DNA from: Opitutales bacterium
Lineage (GTDB): Bacteria > Verrucomicrobiota > Verrucomicrobiia > Opitutales > UBA953
Direction: 5' to 3'
DNA length: 39,202 nucleotides
Assembly: GCA_017546455.1 (NCBI GenBank)
Contig: JAFYWY010000072.1
Span: 1-39,202, forward strand
The notes below the pieces were generated by a model. It saw only the letters and a program-made list of their open reading frames with translations, ran no database searches and was not told the origin of the DNA. Below, in pieces: positions 29,398 to 38,234 of this stretch; position 1 is the stretch's first letter; every line of letters starts with the position of its first letter. A program made the translations under genes and the position numbers.

Positions 29398-31695
29398 ATG
29401 ACGGAATTGTTTCCCGCAGAAGATTATTCTCAGCCCGGTCCCGCAAAAAAATCACCTTCGGCGCCGCGGGAGTCCTATGCGCGCATCATGCCCTTCGACG
29501 GCGGCGGACGCGCCTACACCTACGTTGTTCCCGAAGAAATCAAAACCCGTCTGGCCGTCGGTTCGCTCGTAAAAATCCCCTTAGGTTCCCGTAAAACCTT
29601 GGGCCTGGTCTGGGAAATGCAGGTCATCCCCGAAGAAAAATTCGTTTCGAAAATGCGGAAAGTCGAGGCGCTCTGCTACGACATCCCCGTACTTGCGCCC
29701 GACGAAATAAAGCTCTGCGAATGGATTGCCGGCTACTACGCCGCACCGCTGAACTCCGTCCTGCAAACCATGTTGCCCGCCGCCGTACGCCAAGGTGTAC
29801 GCGCCGTCGTCGAACGCACCCTTTCGCTTACCCGGGAACTCGACGATGAAGCGCTTGCCGCGCTGAGGCGCCGCGCCAAAAAACAGGCGGAGCTTTACGA
29901 ACTGCTGCGAGATCAAGGCCCCGTTTCCCGAAGTGCTTTGAATTTTTCCGCGCCCGTAATCAATGCCCTGATTCTTGCCGGTATCGCCGGCGAAAAAACG
30001 CAGGCCGTGTCGCGCGTCGCCTATGCCGACATCAACGAAGCTTCCGCCAAATCGATTCCGCAGAAAAAGATTTCGCTCAACGACGAACAGTCCGCAGCGC
30101 TCGAGTCTGTCTGCGCCGGACTCGACTCACGGCAATACCGCACACACCTGCTCCACGGCGTTACCGGATCAGGAAAGACCGAAGTTTATATCGGCGCAAT
30201 CCGCAAAGTACTGGCCGAAGGCGGGAGCGCCATTTTCCTCGTTCCGGAAGTCGCGCTGACGCCCCAGACCGTCGAACGCCTCCGCATGCGCCTCGGCGAT
30301 TGCGGCACCCAAGTCGTCGTCTGGCACAGCCATCTTTCGTCGGGAGAACGCTTCGACGCTTGGATGGACATGGCTCGCGGAAGCGCCCGCGTGCTCGTCG
30401 GCGCACGTTCGGCGATTTTTGCGCCGATGAAAGACCTGCGCCTCATCGTCGTCGACGAAGAACACGAGCCCTCGTTCAAACAGGGGGAAACGCCGTTTTA
30501 CCACGGCCGGGATGTCGCCGTCTATCGCGCCCATCTCTGCGGCGCGGTCTGCGTACTCGGTTCCGCGACGCCGTCATTGGAAAGTTTTTACAATGCGCGC
30601 ATCGGCAAGTACACGCTCAACCGTATTTTAAAGCGCGTTGACGAGCATGCGTTTCCGCCGATGCGGATCATCGACATGCGCCGCGAAATCCTCCACATGC
30701 AGGGGCAAACGACTTTTTCGCGGCCGATGCTCAACGCGATTGCCGAGCGCCTCGAAGGCCACGAGCAATGCATTCTTTTTCTGAATCGCCGCGGCTATTC
30801 CCGCGCCCTGATTTGTCCGGACTGCGGCCACGTCATCACCTGCCCGCACTGCTCGAGCGCATTGACCTTCCACCGGGAAAATCAAAGTCTGCGTTGCCAC
30901 TTGTGCGACCATATCGAATCGGCTCCGTCACGTTGTCCCGCCTGCTCCTCCGCCAATATTCGAAAAAAGGGATTCGGCACGCAACGGGCGGAAGAAATCC
31001 TCGCTCAGCGTTTTCCCGAAGCACGCATTGTCCGCCTCGACGCGGATACGATGAGTAAAAAAAATGAATTCCGGAAAATCCTCGAACGCTTCCGGGCCGG
31101 AGAAATCGATATCCTGATCGGCACCCAAATGATTGCCAAAGGGCTGGACTTTCCGCGCGTCACTCTCGCCGGCATCCTCGACGCCGATTTGTCGCTGCAC
31201 GTCCCGGACTTTCGCGCAGCCGAACGCACCTTCCAGTTGCTAGTCCAAGTCGCCGGGCGCGCCGGACGCGGGCAGCTCGACGGCGAGGTCCTCGTCCAAA
31301 CCTTCACGCCGAGCGCCCCGCCGATCCAATTCGCCAAACGCGCCGAATTCGACGAGTTTTTGGAAGATGAATTGGAGCGCCGCCGCGAATTCCGCTACCC
31401 GCCGGAACGCCATATCATCCGCCACCTGCTTCGCGGAAATGACCGCCAACTCGTCGAAGACACCGCCGAATCCTGGGCACGTTTCCTCGAGGAAAACGCG
31501 CCCGACCTCTGCGAAATCCGCGGCCCGGCGCCCTGCCCGACCGAGAAAATCCAGGATAACTTCCGCTTCCACCTCTGGTATTTCTGCGACCGCGTAAGCG
31601 CCATCATCGGAAAACTCTCCCGCCTGCGCGCAAACTTCCCCTGGCCGGAAGGCGTCATCGAAATCCTCGACGTCGATCCGATGGACGTCAATTAA
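29398..31695 (+). CDS. priA: Primosomal protein N' (PriA helicase)
   Basis: Replication-restart helicase of 765 residues. ATG 29398 is preferred to the TTG two codons earlier because AAGG lies 9 nt upstream of it. The N-terminal DNA-binding domain contains 'GGRAYTYVVPEEIKTRLAVGSLVKIPLG'. The helicase core has Walker A 'HGVTGSGKTEVY' (near 253-264) and a DEEH box ('IVVDEEHEPSFKQ'). Between the helicase lobes is the zinc-binding region (about 473-517) with eight cysteines in CxxC pairs, as required for primosome assembly. 'GTQMIAKGLDFPRVTLAGILDADLSLHVPDFRAAERTFQLLVQVAGRAGRG' completes lobe 2. It is a single gene with a repeat-rich leader. Confidence 0.96.
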   Translation: MTELFPAEDYSQPGPAKKSPSAPRESYARIMPFDGGGRAYTYVVPEEIKTRLAVGSLVKIPLGSRKTLGLVWEMQVIPEEKFVSKMRKVEALCYDIPVLAPDEIKLCEWIAGYYAAPLNSVLQTMLPAAVRQGVRAVVERTLSLTRELDDEALAALRRRAKKQAELYELLRDQGPVSRSALNFSAPVINALILAGIAGEKTQAVSRVAYADINEASAKSIPQKKISLNDEQSAALESVCAGLDSRQYRTHLLHGVTGSGKTEVYIGAIRKVLAEGGSAIFLVPEVALTPQTVERLRMRLGDCGTQVVVWHSHLSSGERFDAWMDMARGSARVLVGARSAIFAPMKDLRLIVVDEEHEPSFKQGETPFYHGRDVAVYRAHLCGAVCVLGSATPSLESFYNARIGKYTLNRILKRVDEHAFPPMRIIDMRREILHMQGQTTFSRPMLNAIAERLEGHEQCILFLNRRGYSRALICPDCGHVITCPHCSSALTFHRENQSLRCHLCDHIESAPSRCPACSSANIRKKGFGTQRAEEILAQRFPEARIVRLDADTMSKKNEFRKILERFRAGEIDILIGTQMIAKGLDFPRVTLAGILDADLSLHVPDFRAAERTFQLLVQVAGRAGRGQLDGEVLVQTFTPSAPPIQFAKRAEFDEFLEDELERRREFRYPPERHIIRHLLRGNDRQLVEDTAESWARFLEENAPDLCEIRGPAPCPTEKIQDNFRFHLWYFCDRVSAIIGKLSRLRANFPWPEGVIEILDVDPMDVN

Positions 31696-31705
31696 GCCCC
31701 CCTTC

Positions 31706-31758
31706 CCGAAAAAAGAAAGGCACCGGACTCTGCACCCGAAAGCGCCTTGTCCGATGCC
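31706..31758 (-). terminator. Terminator of the nanQ-nanA operon
   Basis: GGCACCGGAC (31719-31728) pairs with GTCCGATGCC (31749-31758), G-U allowed. On the minus strand it ends in TTTCTTTTTT, 22 nt after the nanA stop. It may also end priA transcripts. Confidence 0.78.
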
Positions 31759-31779
31759 CGTCATTGAGCTTATTGACGT

Positions 31780-32682
31780 TTACTTACCTGCGATAATTTT
31801 CTTCAGGCGAGCCACGCAATCAGCCTTCTGTTCTTCGTCGAGGCAGGTCAACGGCGGACGAACGCCGCCCATGTCGAGCTTGTGGTAAGCCATCATGGCC
31901 TTGCCGCCGACAACGCCGCCGTACTGAACGAGAATATCGACGATTTTGCAGACCTTTGCCATGCCCTTGTCGATTTTCTTCTGATCGCCGAGCGTGTAGG
32001 CATTCCAAATGTCGTAGTAAATCTTCGCCGCGTAGTTGTAGGTCGAACCGATTGCGGACTTGGCGCCGCAAGCGAGTGCGCCCGCAAACCATTCGTCGAT
32101 ACCCCAAGTGATGTCGTACTTGCCGCCACAGGCGCGGAGGCAGCGCTGATACATGTAGAGGTCCGGATAGTTGAACTTGATCCCGGCGAGCTGCGGAATC
32201 TTGCCGTCAGCCTTGATAAGGAATTGCTCCATGTCGAAGTTCACGCCGGACATACCCGTGTGGTAGTAGTAGAACGGCAGCTTCGGAGCGGCGGAAAGCA
32301 CGGCGTTGAGATAATCGATGAGCGCATCGATCGAGCCCGGCTTGAAGAAGTTCGGCGGAACAATCGAGGTTGCGTCGAGCTTGAGTTCCTGTGCGTAAGC
32401 GGCGAGTTCGCGCGCGTCCGTCACCGAAAGCGCACCGACGTGGGCGATGATGAAGAGCTTGCCCTTGCCGTATTCCGCCCATTTTTTCATGACGGCTTTG
32501 CGTTCTTCGACCGAGCAGCAAATGCCTTCGCCGGTCGTACCGCAGATGTAAGCGCCGATGACGCCCTGCTTGACAAGCACGTCCACCTGCTTCGGAATCA
32601 TATCCAAATTGACGGAGCCGTCCGGGTTAAACGGCGTGTGCGGCGCCGCGATAAGACCTTCCAATTTTTTTACTTTAGCCAT
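31780..32682 (-). CDS. nanA: N-acetylneuraminate lyase (DapA/NanA family)
   Basis: Aldolase-fold enzyme of 300 residues that splits sialic acid into N-acetylmannosamine and pyruvate. The family's 'GTTGEG' is at 48-53, the catalytic Tyr is in 'FYYYHTGMSGV' (Tyr139/140) and the Schiff-base lysine is Lys169 in 'AGIKFNYPDLYMY'. The 'YYHTGMSGV' wording favours sialic-acid lyase over dihydrodipicolinate synthase. It starts 32 nt after a YhcH-type sialic-acid anomerase gene, which supports the assignment. No nanE, nanK or dedicated sialic-acid transporter is in the window. Confidence 0.9.
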   Translation of the reverse strand: MAKVKKLEGLIAAPHTPFNPDGSVNLDMIPKQVDVLVKQGVIGAYICGTTGEGICCSVEERKAVMKKWAEYGKGKLFIIAHVGALSVTDARELAAYAQELKLDATSIVPPNFFKPGSIDALIDYLNAVLSAAPKLPFYYYHTGMSGVNFDMEQFLIKADGKIPQLAGIKFNYPDLYMYQRCLRACGGKYDITWGIDEWFAGALACGAKSAIGSTYNYAAKIYYDIWNAYTLGDQKKIDKGMAKVCKIVDILVQYGGVVGGKAMMAYHKLDMGGVRPPLTCLDEEQKADCVARLKKIIAGK

Positions 32683-32714
32683 AGTTTTTCGGGGTTTTAG
32701 TTAAAAAAGACAGA

Positions 32715-33155
32715 TTAAACGCGAGCCTTAACGATGAGCTTGCGGAACGGCACGGGCGAAATTGCCGGCGCGTGCACGTCTTCCGGAAAATAGACGGCAA
32801 GCTGGCCGGGAACAATCGTCGTGTAAACCTGAGCGGGGCCGTCGTAGAGCGAGCAGTCGCCGGCGGCGTCATAGGGCATCTCGGGCAAATCCGCGCGCGG
32901 GGTCCAGCCGAGCGTTTCCGGCGCCGTAAGCGGCAGATGAACGTCGAGATAATCGTTGTGGCTTTCGAGCTTCGACGTTTCCTTGGTTTTCCCCGGATGG
33001 TCCACGACGTTGATAAACGCATTGTCGCCGTCGATAACGATTTTTCCGGCAGGCACCTGCGTCAGATCGTGCGTTTTGATGTAATCAAAAATTTTTTTGA
33101 AATACGGATTAAGCGCCTCAATCCGTGCGGAGTTTGCTAGGGTATCAATAATCAT
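32715..33155 (-). CDS. nanQ: YhcH/YjgK/YiaL family, probable sialic-acid anomerase (NanQ)
   Basis: Protein of 146 residues of the DUF386/EbgC-like cupin family. Typical segments are 'KIVIDGDNAFINV' and 'LESHNDYLDVHLPLTAPETLGW', with the metal-binding His/Glu in the first half, and 'YFPEDVHAPAISP..FRKLIVKARV' at the end. E. coli NanQ speeds interconversion of sialic-acid anomers. Here it is the first gene of a two-gene unit with nanA, the strongest evidence for that role. Other family members act on sugars unrelated to sialic acid. Confidence 0.88.
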   Translation of the reverse strand: MIIDTLANSARIEALNPYFKKIFDYIKTHDLTQVPAGKIVIDGDNAFINVVDHPGKTKETSKLESHNDYLDVHLPLTAPETLGWTPRADLPEMPYDAAGDCSLYDGPAQVYTTIVPGQLAVYFPEDVHAPAISPVPFRKLIVKARV

Positions 33156-33198
33156 AAGCTACGTAAGTTTCCCCCTTTTAAGGCGGGAAATCAAGACT

Positions 33199-33246
33199 GA
33201 TTGCCACCGGTGAACACCGAACGACAAGCGGTCACCGCTCAAGCAA
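33199..33246. repeat. 7-nt-period repeat between nanQ and an acidic protein gene
   Basis: Seven degenerate heptamers alternate ACCGGTG-, AACACCG- and AGCGGTC-like units. It lies in the 154-bp divergent spacer, which also has a weak promoter-like TTGACT (33267-33272) ahead of the plus-strand gene. Confidence 0.5.
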
Positions 33247-33309
33247 TAAGTCTTGCCTTAAGGGGATTGACTTGAGAAAATAACTTTTCATTCAACAAAA
33301 AGGAAAACA

Positions 33310-34194
33310 ATGCAACAGAAACACAACACATTCGGTTCTTTTATTAAGGTCCTGATCGGCGTCGGTCTCGCCGTTCTGATCTTCATGAGCTACATGCTCG
33401 CCGAACAGCAGGGCTGGGTGAACACCAACATCGCCGGACGCATCCTCCGCGGCGTCGAAGACGGGAAGGCCATCCGCGAAAGCCGAAAGGCCGAAGCCCA
33501 AAACACGCCCGCAAAGAATTCCGATGCCAAAATCTTCGGAGAACCCGCCGCACCTTCGACCGTAACTTTGACCGCTCCGGCGAAAAACGAGGCCCAGGAA
33601 GAAAAACCGGAACCCGCCGCCGACAAGGACGACGCGGATGACTTCGGCTCCGACGATGCCGGCAGCGACGACTCCGGAGACTCCGCAGGCTCGGACGAAT
33701 CGAGCGACGAATCCGCCGACAAGGCAGACAGCAAGCCCGCTCCCGCCGCGAAACCCGCCAAGTCGAAGAAAATCGACTACGCCGAAGTTGCCCGCAAGAA
33801 AAACACCTGGCCGAAAGCCGTCCAAATGCGCGTCAAAGGCACGATGGTTTCGATCCGAGACAAAAACGGCAACGAAGTTACCAAGATCGAAGTTCCGGTC
33901 GGCACGCGTCTCTTCGTCCGTAAAGTCACGGACCGCGGCGTCCTCGAAGTCAAAAACGCCGTCAACGGCCAGATTTTCCAAGTCCACGCCTCCCGCACAA
34001 CCTTCAGCCGCCTCTACACCGGAAAAACGATTTCCGACGGTCTGGTCGCTTCCGGCGATGCCCCGACAAAGAGCAAGTCCTCGTCCTCTTCGAGCTCGAG
34101 CAGTTCCGACGACGATTTCGGTTCTGACGATTCCGACTCCGGTTCGGGCTCCGATGATTTCTCGGACGACGATTTCTTCGACGACGATTTTTAA
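33310..34194 (+). CDS. Membrane-anchored acidic Ser/Asp-rich protein, unknown
   Basis: Protein of 294 residues that I do not recognise. A single N-terminal helix (about 11-31) anchors it. About 100-140 is an Asp/Ser-rich stretch ('GSDDAGSDDSGDSAGSDESSDES' type), then an Ala/Pro/Lys hinge. A compact beta-rich basic domain follows at about 157-243 ('KGTMVSIRDKNGNEVTKIEVPVGTRLFVRK'). The end is a Ser run followed by repeated SDDD/FDDDF units. The domain between two acidic tails could be exposed outside the membrane. A good ribosome site (AAGGA) precedes the ATG. The acidic repeats might bind Ca2+, but this is not shown. It is a single gene closed by a terminator. Confidence 0.8.
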   Translation: MQQKHNTFGSFIKVLIGVGLAVLIFMSYMLAEQQGWVNTNIAGRILRGVEDGKAIRESRKAEAQNTPAKNSDAKIFGEPAAPSTVTLTAPAKNEAQEEKPEPAADKDDADDFGSDDAGSDDSGDSAGSDESSDESADKADSKPAPAAKPAKSKKIDYAEVARKKNTWPKAVQMRVKGTMVSIRDKNGNEVTKIEVPVGTRLFVRKVTDRGVLEVKNAVNGQIFQVHASRTTFSRLYTGKTISDGLVASGDAPTKSKSSSSSSSSSSDDDFGSDDSDSGSGSDDFSDDDFFDDDF

Positions 34195-34202
34195 TCGGAC
34201 AC

Positions 34203-34230
34203 GCTTAAACCTCAGTGCTTAAACGCCGAG
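34203..34230. repeat. 7/14-nt repeat with GCTTAAA
   Basis: GCTTAAA occurs at 34203-34209 and 34217-34223, in register with intervening heptamers, just after a stop codon and before the terminator, as at fba and asnS. Confidence 0.5.
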
Positions 34231-34300
34231 GGCCGAGCATTCAAAGCGCCATCCCGGAAACGGGAAAGAGCCGAATGCCCGGCCCTCGCTTTTATTTTAT
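34224..34300 (+). terminator. Long hairpin terminator after the acidic protein gene
   Basis: CGAGGGCC and AGCATTC on the left pair with GAATGC and GGCCCTCG on the right (to 34288), with an inner CCCG/CGGG stem, then a T-rich tail (CTTTTATTTTAT). Confidence 0.82.
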
Positions 34301-34336
34301 CTTTAAGCCGCGCCGCCGAATCTTTATTTTCCGGGC

Positions 34337-35134
34337 ATGAATAAAAACGTTGTGTTGCATTCCTGGAATGTGAACGGCCTCCGCGCCGCCATCCGCAAAG
34401 GCCTGGAAAATTATGTCGCGGAATACGCGCCGGACATTCTTTGCCTGCAGGAAATCAAATGTCCCGCCGACCTGGAACTGCCGGAGTCGCTGCAAGAAAC
34501 CTTCCCGCACCGCTATCTGCACCCGGCGGATAAAGCCGGCTACTCGGGAACCGCTATTTTTTCCAAATTCCCCGTCCTTTCCGTTTCAACGAATTTTGAC
34601 TCCGAAGAGGCCCACCCGCAGGAAGGCCGCGTGCTGACGGCGGAATTTCCCGGCGTCTTCGTCGTCTGCGCCTATGTGCCGAACGCGCAAAACGAATTGG
34701 CGCGCCTCGACTACCGCATGCGCTGGGATGCCGATTTCCGCGAACACCTCAAGGCCTTGGCGGCGAAAAAACCGGTCGCGGCCTGCGGCGATTTCAACTG
34801 CGCCCACAAGCCGATTGACCTCGCCAATCCGAAGAGCAACGAACGCAGCCCGGGGTATTCGATTGAAGAACGTAACTCGTTTACGGAAACGCTTGCGGCA
34901 GGCTTCATCGACACGTTCCGCGCGGAAAATCCGACGCTTGAAAAAGCCTATTCGTGGTGGAGTTACCGCATGAAAGCACGGGAACGGAACGTCGGCTGGA
35001 GAATCGATTACTGGCTGGTCTCCCAAGCGCTCGAAACGGCGTTTTCCGAAGCCGCCATCCTTCCGCAAGTCGAAGGATCCGACCACTGCCCGGTCGCCGT
35101 CTCGCTCCCGCGCGCCCTTTTCGAAAATCAGTAG
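34337..35134 (+). CDS. xth: Exodeoxyribonuclease III (AP endonuclease)
   Basis: DNA repair nuclease of the Xth/ExoA family, 265 residues, cutting at abasic sites. Catalytic signatures are 'SWNVNGLRAA' (Asn11), 'LCLQEIK' with metal-ligand Glu39, 'YVPNAQNELARLDYRMRWD' and 'ACGDFNCAHKPIDLANPK' (the Asp-Phe-Asn motif). 'GWRIDYWLVS' and the terminal 'EGSDHCPV' with the general-base His complete the set. It is a single-domain cytoplasmic protein, followed 68 nt later by queA on the same strand with no strong terminator between, so they may share a transcript. Confidence 0.95.
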   Translation: MNKNVVLHSWNVNGLRAAIRKGLENYVAEYAPDILCLQEIKCPADLELPESLQETFPHRYLHPADKAGYSGTAIFSKFPVLSVSTNFDSEEAHPQEGRVLTAEFPGVFVVCAYVPNAQNELARLDYRMRWDADFREHLKALAAKKPVAACGDFNCAHKPIDLANPKSNERSPGYSIEERNSFTETLAAGFIDTFRAENPTLEKAYSWWSYRMKARERNVGWRIDYWLVSQALETAFSEAAILPQVEGSDHCPVAVSLPRALFENQ

Positions 35135-35202
35135 CCTTCACGGGGCATCCCGCGTTTTTGTTTTGTGTTTGCGGGCATTTGAGAGGAAATTAAGGCATCT
35201 TT

Positions 35203-36315
35203 ATGAACACGGACCTTTTCGACTACGACCTGCCGGAACGCTTAATCGCACAAACCCCCGCCGCACGACGGGAAGACTCGCGCCTGCTCGTCGTCGAACG
35301 CCGCACGGGAAAACTCAGCCACTGCATTTTCCGGGATCTGCCGGATCTGCTTCCGACCGGAACGCGCCTGTTCCGCAACAACGCCGCCGTCCTGCAAGCA
35401 CGCCTTCCGGGCATCCGCGAAGGTTCCGGCGGGAAAGTCGAATGCCTGCTCCTGCGCCCCGGTGAAATTCCCACGCGCTGGTGGTGCCTGCTCAAACCCG
35501 GGAAAAAAGCCGCCTCGGGAACTTTCGGCATCGACGGCGTTTACCGCGCCCGAGTCATCGACAAAGAAGAATGCACGGAAGGCGGCGGCGAGTACTTGGT
35601 GGAGTTTGAAATCCTCCTCCCGCAAGGCAACGTCCTCGACATCGCCGCGCAAATCGGTTCGCTCCCGCTCCCGCCCTACATCACGCGCTCCCGTCCGAAA
35701 GACCAAGATTTTTCCGCACTCGACAAAGAACGCTATCAGACCGTTTACGCCTTCCGCGACAACCCCGTCGCCGCCGCCGCGCCGACCGCCGGGCTCCATT
35801 TTTCCGACGCTCTTTTGGAACAACTGCGCGAGCGCGGCATTCCGCAATACGACCTGACGCTCCACATCGGGCTGGGCACCTTTCAGCCGATTAAATCGAC
35901 AACGATCGAAGGCCACCCGATGCACAAGGAATTTTACACGATTCCGGCCGCCACGCGCGAACAGCTCGAAATCGTAAAACCGGAAAGCTCCCCGCGCCTC
36001 GCCGTCGGAACGACCAGCCTGCGCGCCATGGAAGACTTTGCCCGCCGCCGCGCCGCCGGAGACCCGCTCATCCCCGCAACGGGAAGCGTCGCCGCCACCG
36101 CCGGGCTCTTCGTCTATCCGCCGCAAACAATTTCCGGCGCAGACATCATGATTACGAATTTTCACCTGCCGAAATCGACGCTCATGTGCCTGATTTCCAC
36201 CTTCCTCGCGCCGGGCGACCTGCGCGGCATCCAATGGCTCAAGGAAATCTACACCGAAGCCGTCTCCCGTGACTACCGCTTCTACAGCTACGGCGACGCC
36301 ATGCTGATTTTGTAG
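35203..36315 (+). CDS. queA: S-adenosylmethionine:tRNA ribosyltransferase-isomerase
   Basis: Enzyme of queuosine synthesis, 370 residues, transferring the ribosyl moiety of SAM to preQ1 at the tRNA wobble base. It starts with the family pattern 'FDYDLPERLIAQTPAARREDSRLLV' and has 'GSLPLPPYITR', 'VAAAAPTAGLHFSDALLEQL', 'LHIGLGTFQPI' and 'ITNFHLPKSTLMCLISTF', all hallmarks of QueA. Length is normal. Other queuosine genes are not in the window; tgt commonly follows but here asnS does. Confidence 0.96.
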   Translation: MNTDLFDYDLPERLIAQTPAARREDSRLLVVERRTGKLSHCIFRDLPDLLPTGTRLFRNNAAVLQARLPGIREGSGGKVECLLLRPGEIPTRWWCLLKPGKKAASGTFGIDGVYRARVIDKEECTEGGGEYLVEFEILLPQGNVLDIAAQIGSLPLPPYITRSRPKDQDFSALDKERYQTVYAFRDNPVAAAAPTAGLHFSDALLEQLRERGIPQYDLTLHIGLGTFQPIKSTTIEGHPMHKEFYTIPAATREQLEIVKPESSPRLAVGTTSLRAMEDFARRRAAGDPLIPATGSVAATAGLFVYPPQTISGADIMITNFHLPKSTLMCLISTFLAPGDLRGIQWLKEIYTEAVSRDYRFYSYGDAMLIL

Positions 36316-36333
36316 CAGTCCCAATCGACGACT

Positions 36334-36354
36334 AAAGAGAAAAGGTTAAAGATT
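36334..36354. repeat. 7-nt-period repeat after queA
   Basis: AAAGAGA, AAAGGTT and AAAGATT run in register 18 nt after the queA stop. The rest of the 132-bp gap to asnS shows no other clear feature. Confidence 0.55.
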
Positions 36355-36447
36355 CGCCGCGAGCAATTCACGTTCGCCGGCACGAATTCATTCTTGTTCC
36401 CGACTCATTATTGATTAAGAATTTCCCGAAATCCCCGATAAAACCCT

Positions 36448-37830
36448 ATGAACAAACTCTCTGTTAAAAACGCCCTCGCCGCCTCCGCACCCGCCGACGA
36501 TGTTCTCGTCCAAGGTTGGGTCCGTACACGCCGCGACTCGAAAACATTTTCCTTCATCGAGCTCAACGACGGTTCCTGCCTGAAGAATCTGCAGATCATC
36601 GTCGATGCCGATTGCCCCGGCTACGAAACCGTGAAAAACGCACTCACGGGAGCCTCCGTTTCCGTTCGCGGCGCTCTCGTGGCTTCGCAGGGCAAAGGCC
36701 AAAGCTGGGAAGTCCACGCCAAACACTTCGAAATCGTCGGCACGGCGCCGGACAATTTCCCGCTCCAGAAAAAAGGCCATACCGTTGAATTTCTCCGCGA
36801 CATCCCGCACTTGCGCGCCCGCACAAACCGCCTCGGCGCGATGTTCCGCGTGCGCTCCCGTCTCGCGTACGCCGTGCACAACTTCTTCCAGGAACGCGGC
36901 TTTGCCTACGTCCATACACCGATTGTCACGACAAGCGACTGCGAAGGTGCCGGCGAGCTTTTCCGCGTAACGACCCTCCCGCAGGAAGCCCTCCCGAAAA
37001 CACCGGACGGCAAAATCGACTACGCGCAGGACTTCTTCGCCCGCCAGTCCTTCCTCACCGTCAGCGGCCAGCTCGAAGCCGAAACCCTCGCCTGCGCCCT
37101 CGGCAATGTTTACACCTTCGGGCCGACTTTCCGTGCGGAAAACTCCCACACCTCCCGCCACGCCAGCGAATTTTGGATGATCGAACCCGAAATGGCGTTC
37201 TGCGACATCTTCGGCGACATCGACATGGCCGAAGCCTTTATCAAACACCTCATCGCCGACGTCCTGAAAAATTGCCCCGACGAAATCGCCTTCTTCGACA
37301 AATTCGTCAGCAAGGGCCTACAGGAACGCCTGCAAGCCGTTTTGGACAATCCCTTCGTCCGCGTTTCTTACACCGAAGCGGTTGAAATCCTCCAAAAATC
37401 CGGCGAAAGCTTCGAGTTCCCGCCGGTTTGGGGCGAAGCGCTTCAGTCCGAGCACGAACGCTACCTGACGGAAAAGCACTTCCGCTCGCCTGTCGCCGTT
37501 TACAATTATCCGCGCAACGCCAAGCCGTTTTACATGCGCCAAAACGATGACGGCAAGACGGTCGCAGCGGCAGACCTGCTCGTGCCCGGCATCGGCGAAA
37601 TCGTCGGCGGCAGCCAACGCGAAGAACGCCTCGAACGCCTGCTCGAAGCCATGAAGGAACACGGTCTGAGCGAAGAAGATTACGGCTGGTACGTCGATTT
37701 GCGCCGCTTCGGCAGCGTCCCGCACTCCGGCTTCGGCTTGGGCTTCGAACGCATGCTGATGTTCGTCACCGGCGAAGGCAATATCCGCGACGTCATCCCG
37801 TTCCCGCGCACACCGGGCAACGCACGTTAG
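36448..37830 (+). CDS. asnS: Asparaginyl-tRNA synthetase
   Basis: Class IIb aminoacyl-tRNA synthetase of 460 residues, charging tRNA-Asn. The N-terminal OB-fold anticodon domain ('[25 protein letters not shown]') is followed by the catalytic domain. This has '[15 protein letters not shown]', motif 2 '[26 protein letters not shown]' and motif 3 '[15 protein letters not shown]'. These wordings separate it from aspartyl-tRNA synthetase. It ends with a 7-nt-period repeat and a strong terminator. Confidence 0.97.
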   Translation: MNKLSVKNALAASAPADDVLVQGWVRTRRDSKTFSFIELNDGSCLKNLQIIVDADCPGYETVKNALTGASVSVRGALVASQGKGQSWEVHAKHFEIVGTAPDNFPLQKKGHTVEFLRDIPHLRARTNRLGAMFRVRSRLAYAVHNFFQERGFAYVHTPIVTTSDCEGAGELFRVTTLPQEALPKTPDGKIDYAQDFFARQSFLTVSGQLEAETLACALGNVYTFGPTFRAENSHTSRHASEFWMIEPEMAFCDIFGDIDMAEAFIKHLIADVLKNCPDEIAFFDKFVSKGLQERLQAVLDNPFVRVSYTEAVEILQKSGESFEFPPVWGEALQSEHERYLTEKHFRSPVAVYNYPRNAKPFYMRQNDDGKTVAAADLLVPGIGEIVGGSQREERLERLLEAMKEHGLSEEDYGWYVDLRRFGSVPHSGFGLGFERMLMFVTGEGNIRDVIPFPRTPGNAR

Positions 37831-37831
37831 G

Positions 37832-37859
37832 AAAGATTAAAGATTAGAGATTAAAGAAG
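37832..37859. repeat. 7-nt-period repeat after asnS
   Basis: Four heptamers, consensus A[AG]AGATT with a degenerate last unit, begin 2 nt after the asnS stop and lead into the terminator. Confidence 0.7.
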
Positions 37860-37860
37860 C

Positions 37861-37900
37861 AACGAGGGCACTGCCGGAAATTGGTAGTGCCCTCGTTTGC
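37861..37900 (+). terminator. Terminator of asnS
   Basis: AACGAGGGCACT (37861-37872) pairs perfectly with AGTGCCCTCGTT (37886-37897); a short T-stretch follows. Confidence 0.85.
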
Positions 37901-37989
37901 ATTCCTTCCGCACATCTGCACCTAAACGCACACAGAAGAATGGATTTACACGATACTTCGACGATAAAATTCAAAAGGAGATTTTTGCC

Positions 37990-38160
37990 GGGAATTGTCG
38001 CAGAATTGTTACAAAAATTATTTTTTTTTGTAATTTTTTGGGTTTAGGCGGCGGTTTTTTGGGGGTGTTTTCGGCGTTTTGGCCTTTAGTGATGCGGGTT
38101 TGCGGGAAATTAAAATTTTTTTGAAAAAATTGCATTTTGTGACAATTCTGTGACAATTGC
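37990..38160. promoter_or_regulatory. Inverted pair of TGTGACA modules with rightward promoter (copies 3 and 4)
   Basis: Copy 3: TGTGACA at 38138-38144 and again at 38149-38155, exactly 11 bp apart. GTGACA (38150-38155) is followed after 17 bp by TGTTAA (38073+100, i.e. 38173-38178), facing the RHS gene. Copy 4: TGTCGCA (37996-38002) and TGTTACA (38007-38013), 11 bp apart in the opposite orientation. The two arms continue in similar AT-rich sequence and enclose a G/T-rich centre (about 38035-38105). Apart from this, 37900-38234 has no gene. A small hairpin TCGGGA/TCCCGA (38194-38211) precedes the RHS ribosome site. Confidence 0.55.
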
Positions 38161-38234
38161 TCGAAGGGCTCATGTTAAACTGGTTATGCACGCTCGGGAA
38201 ATACCTCCCGAAAGTGCCGGAGGAAATAGGTCTC

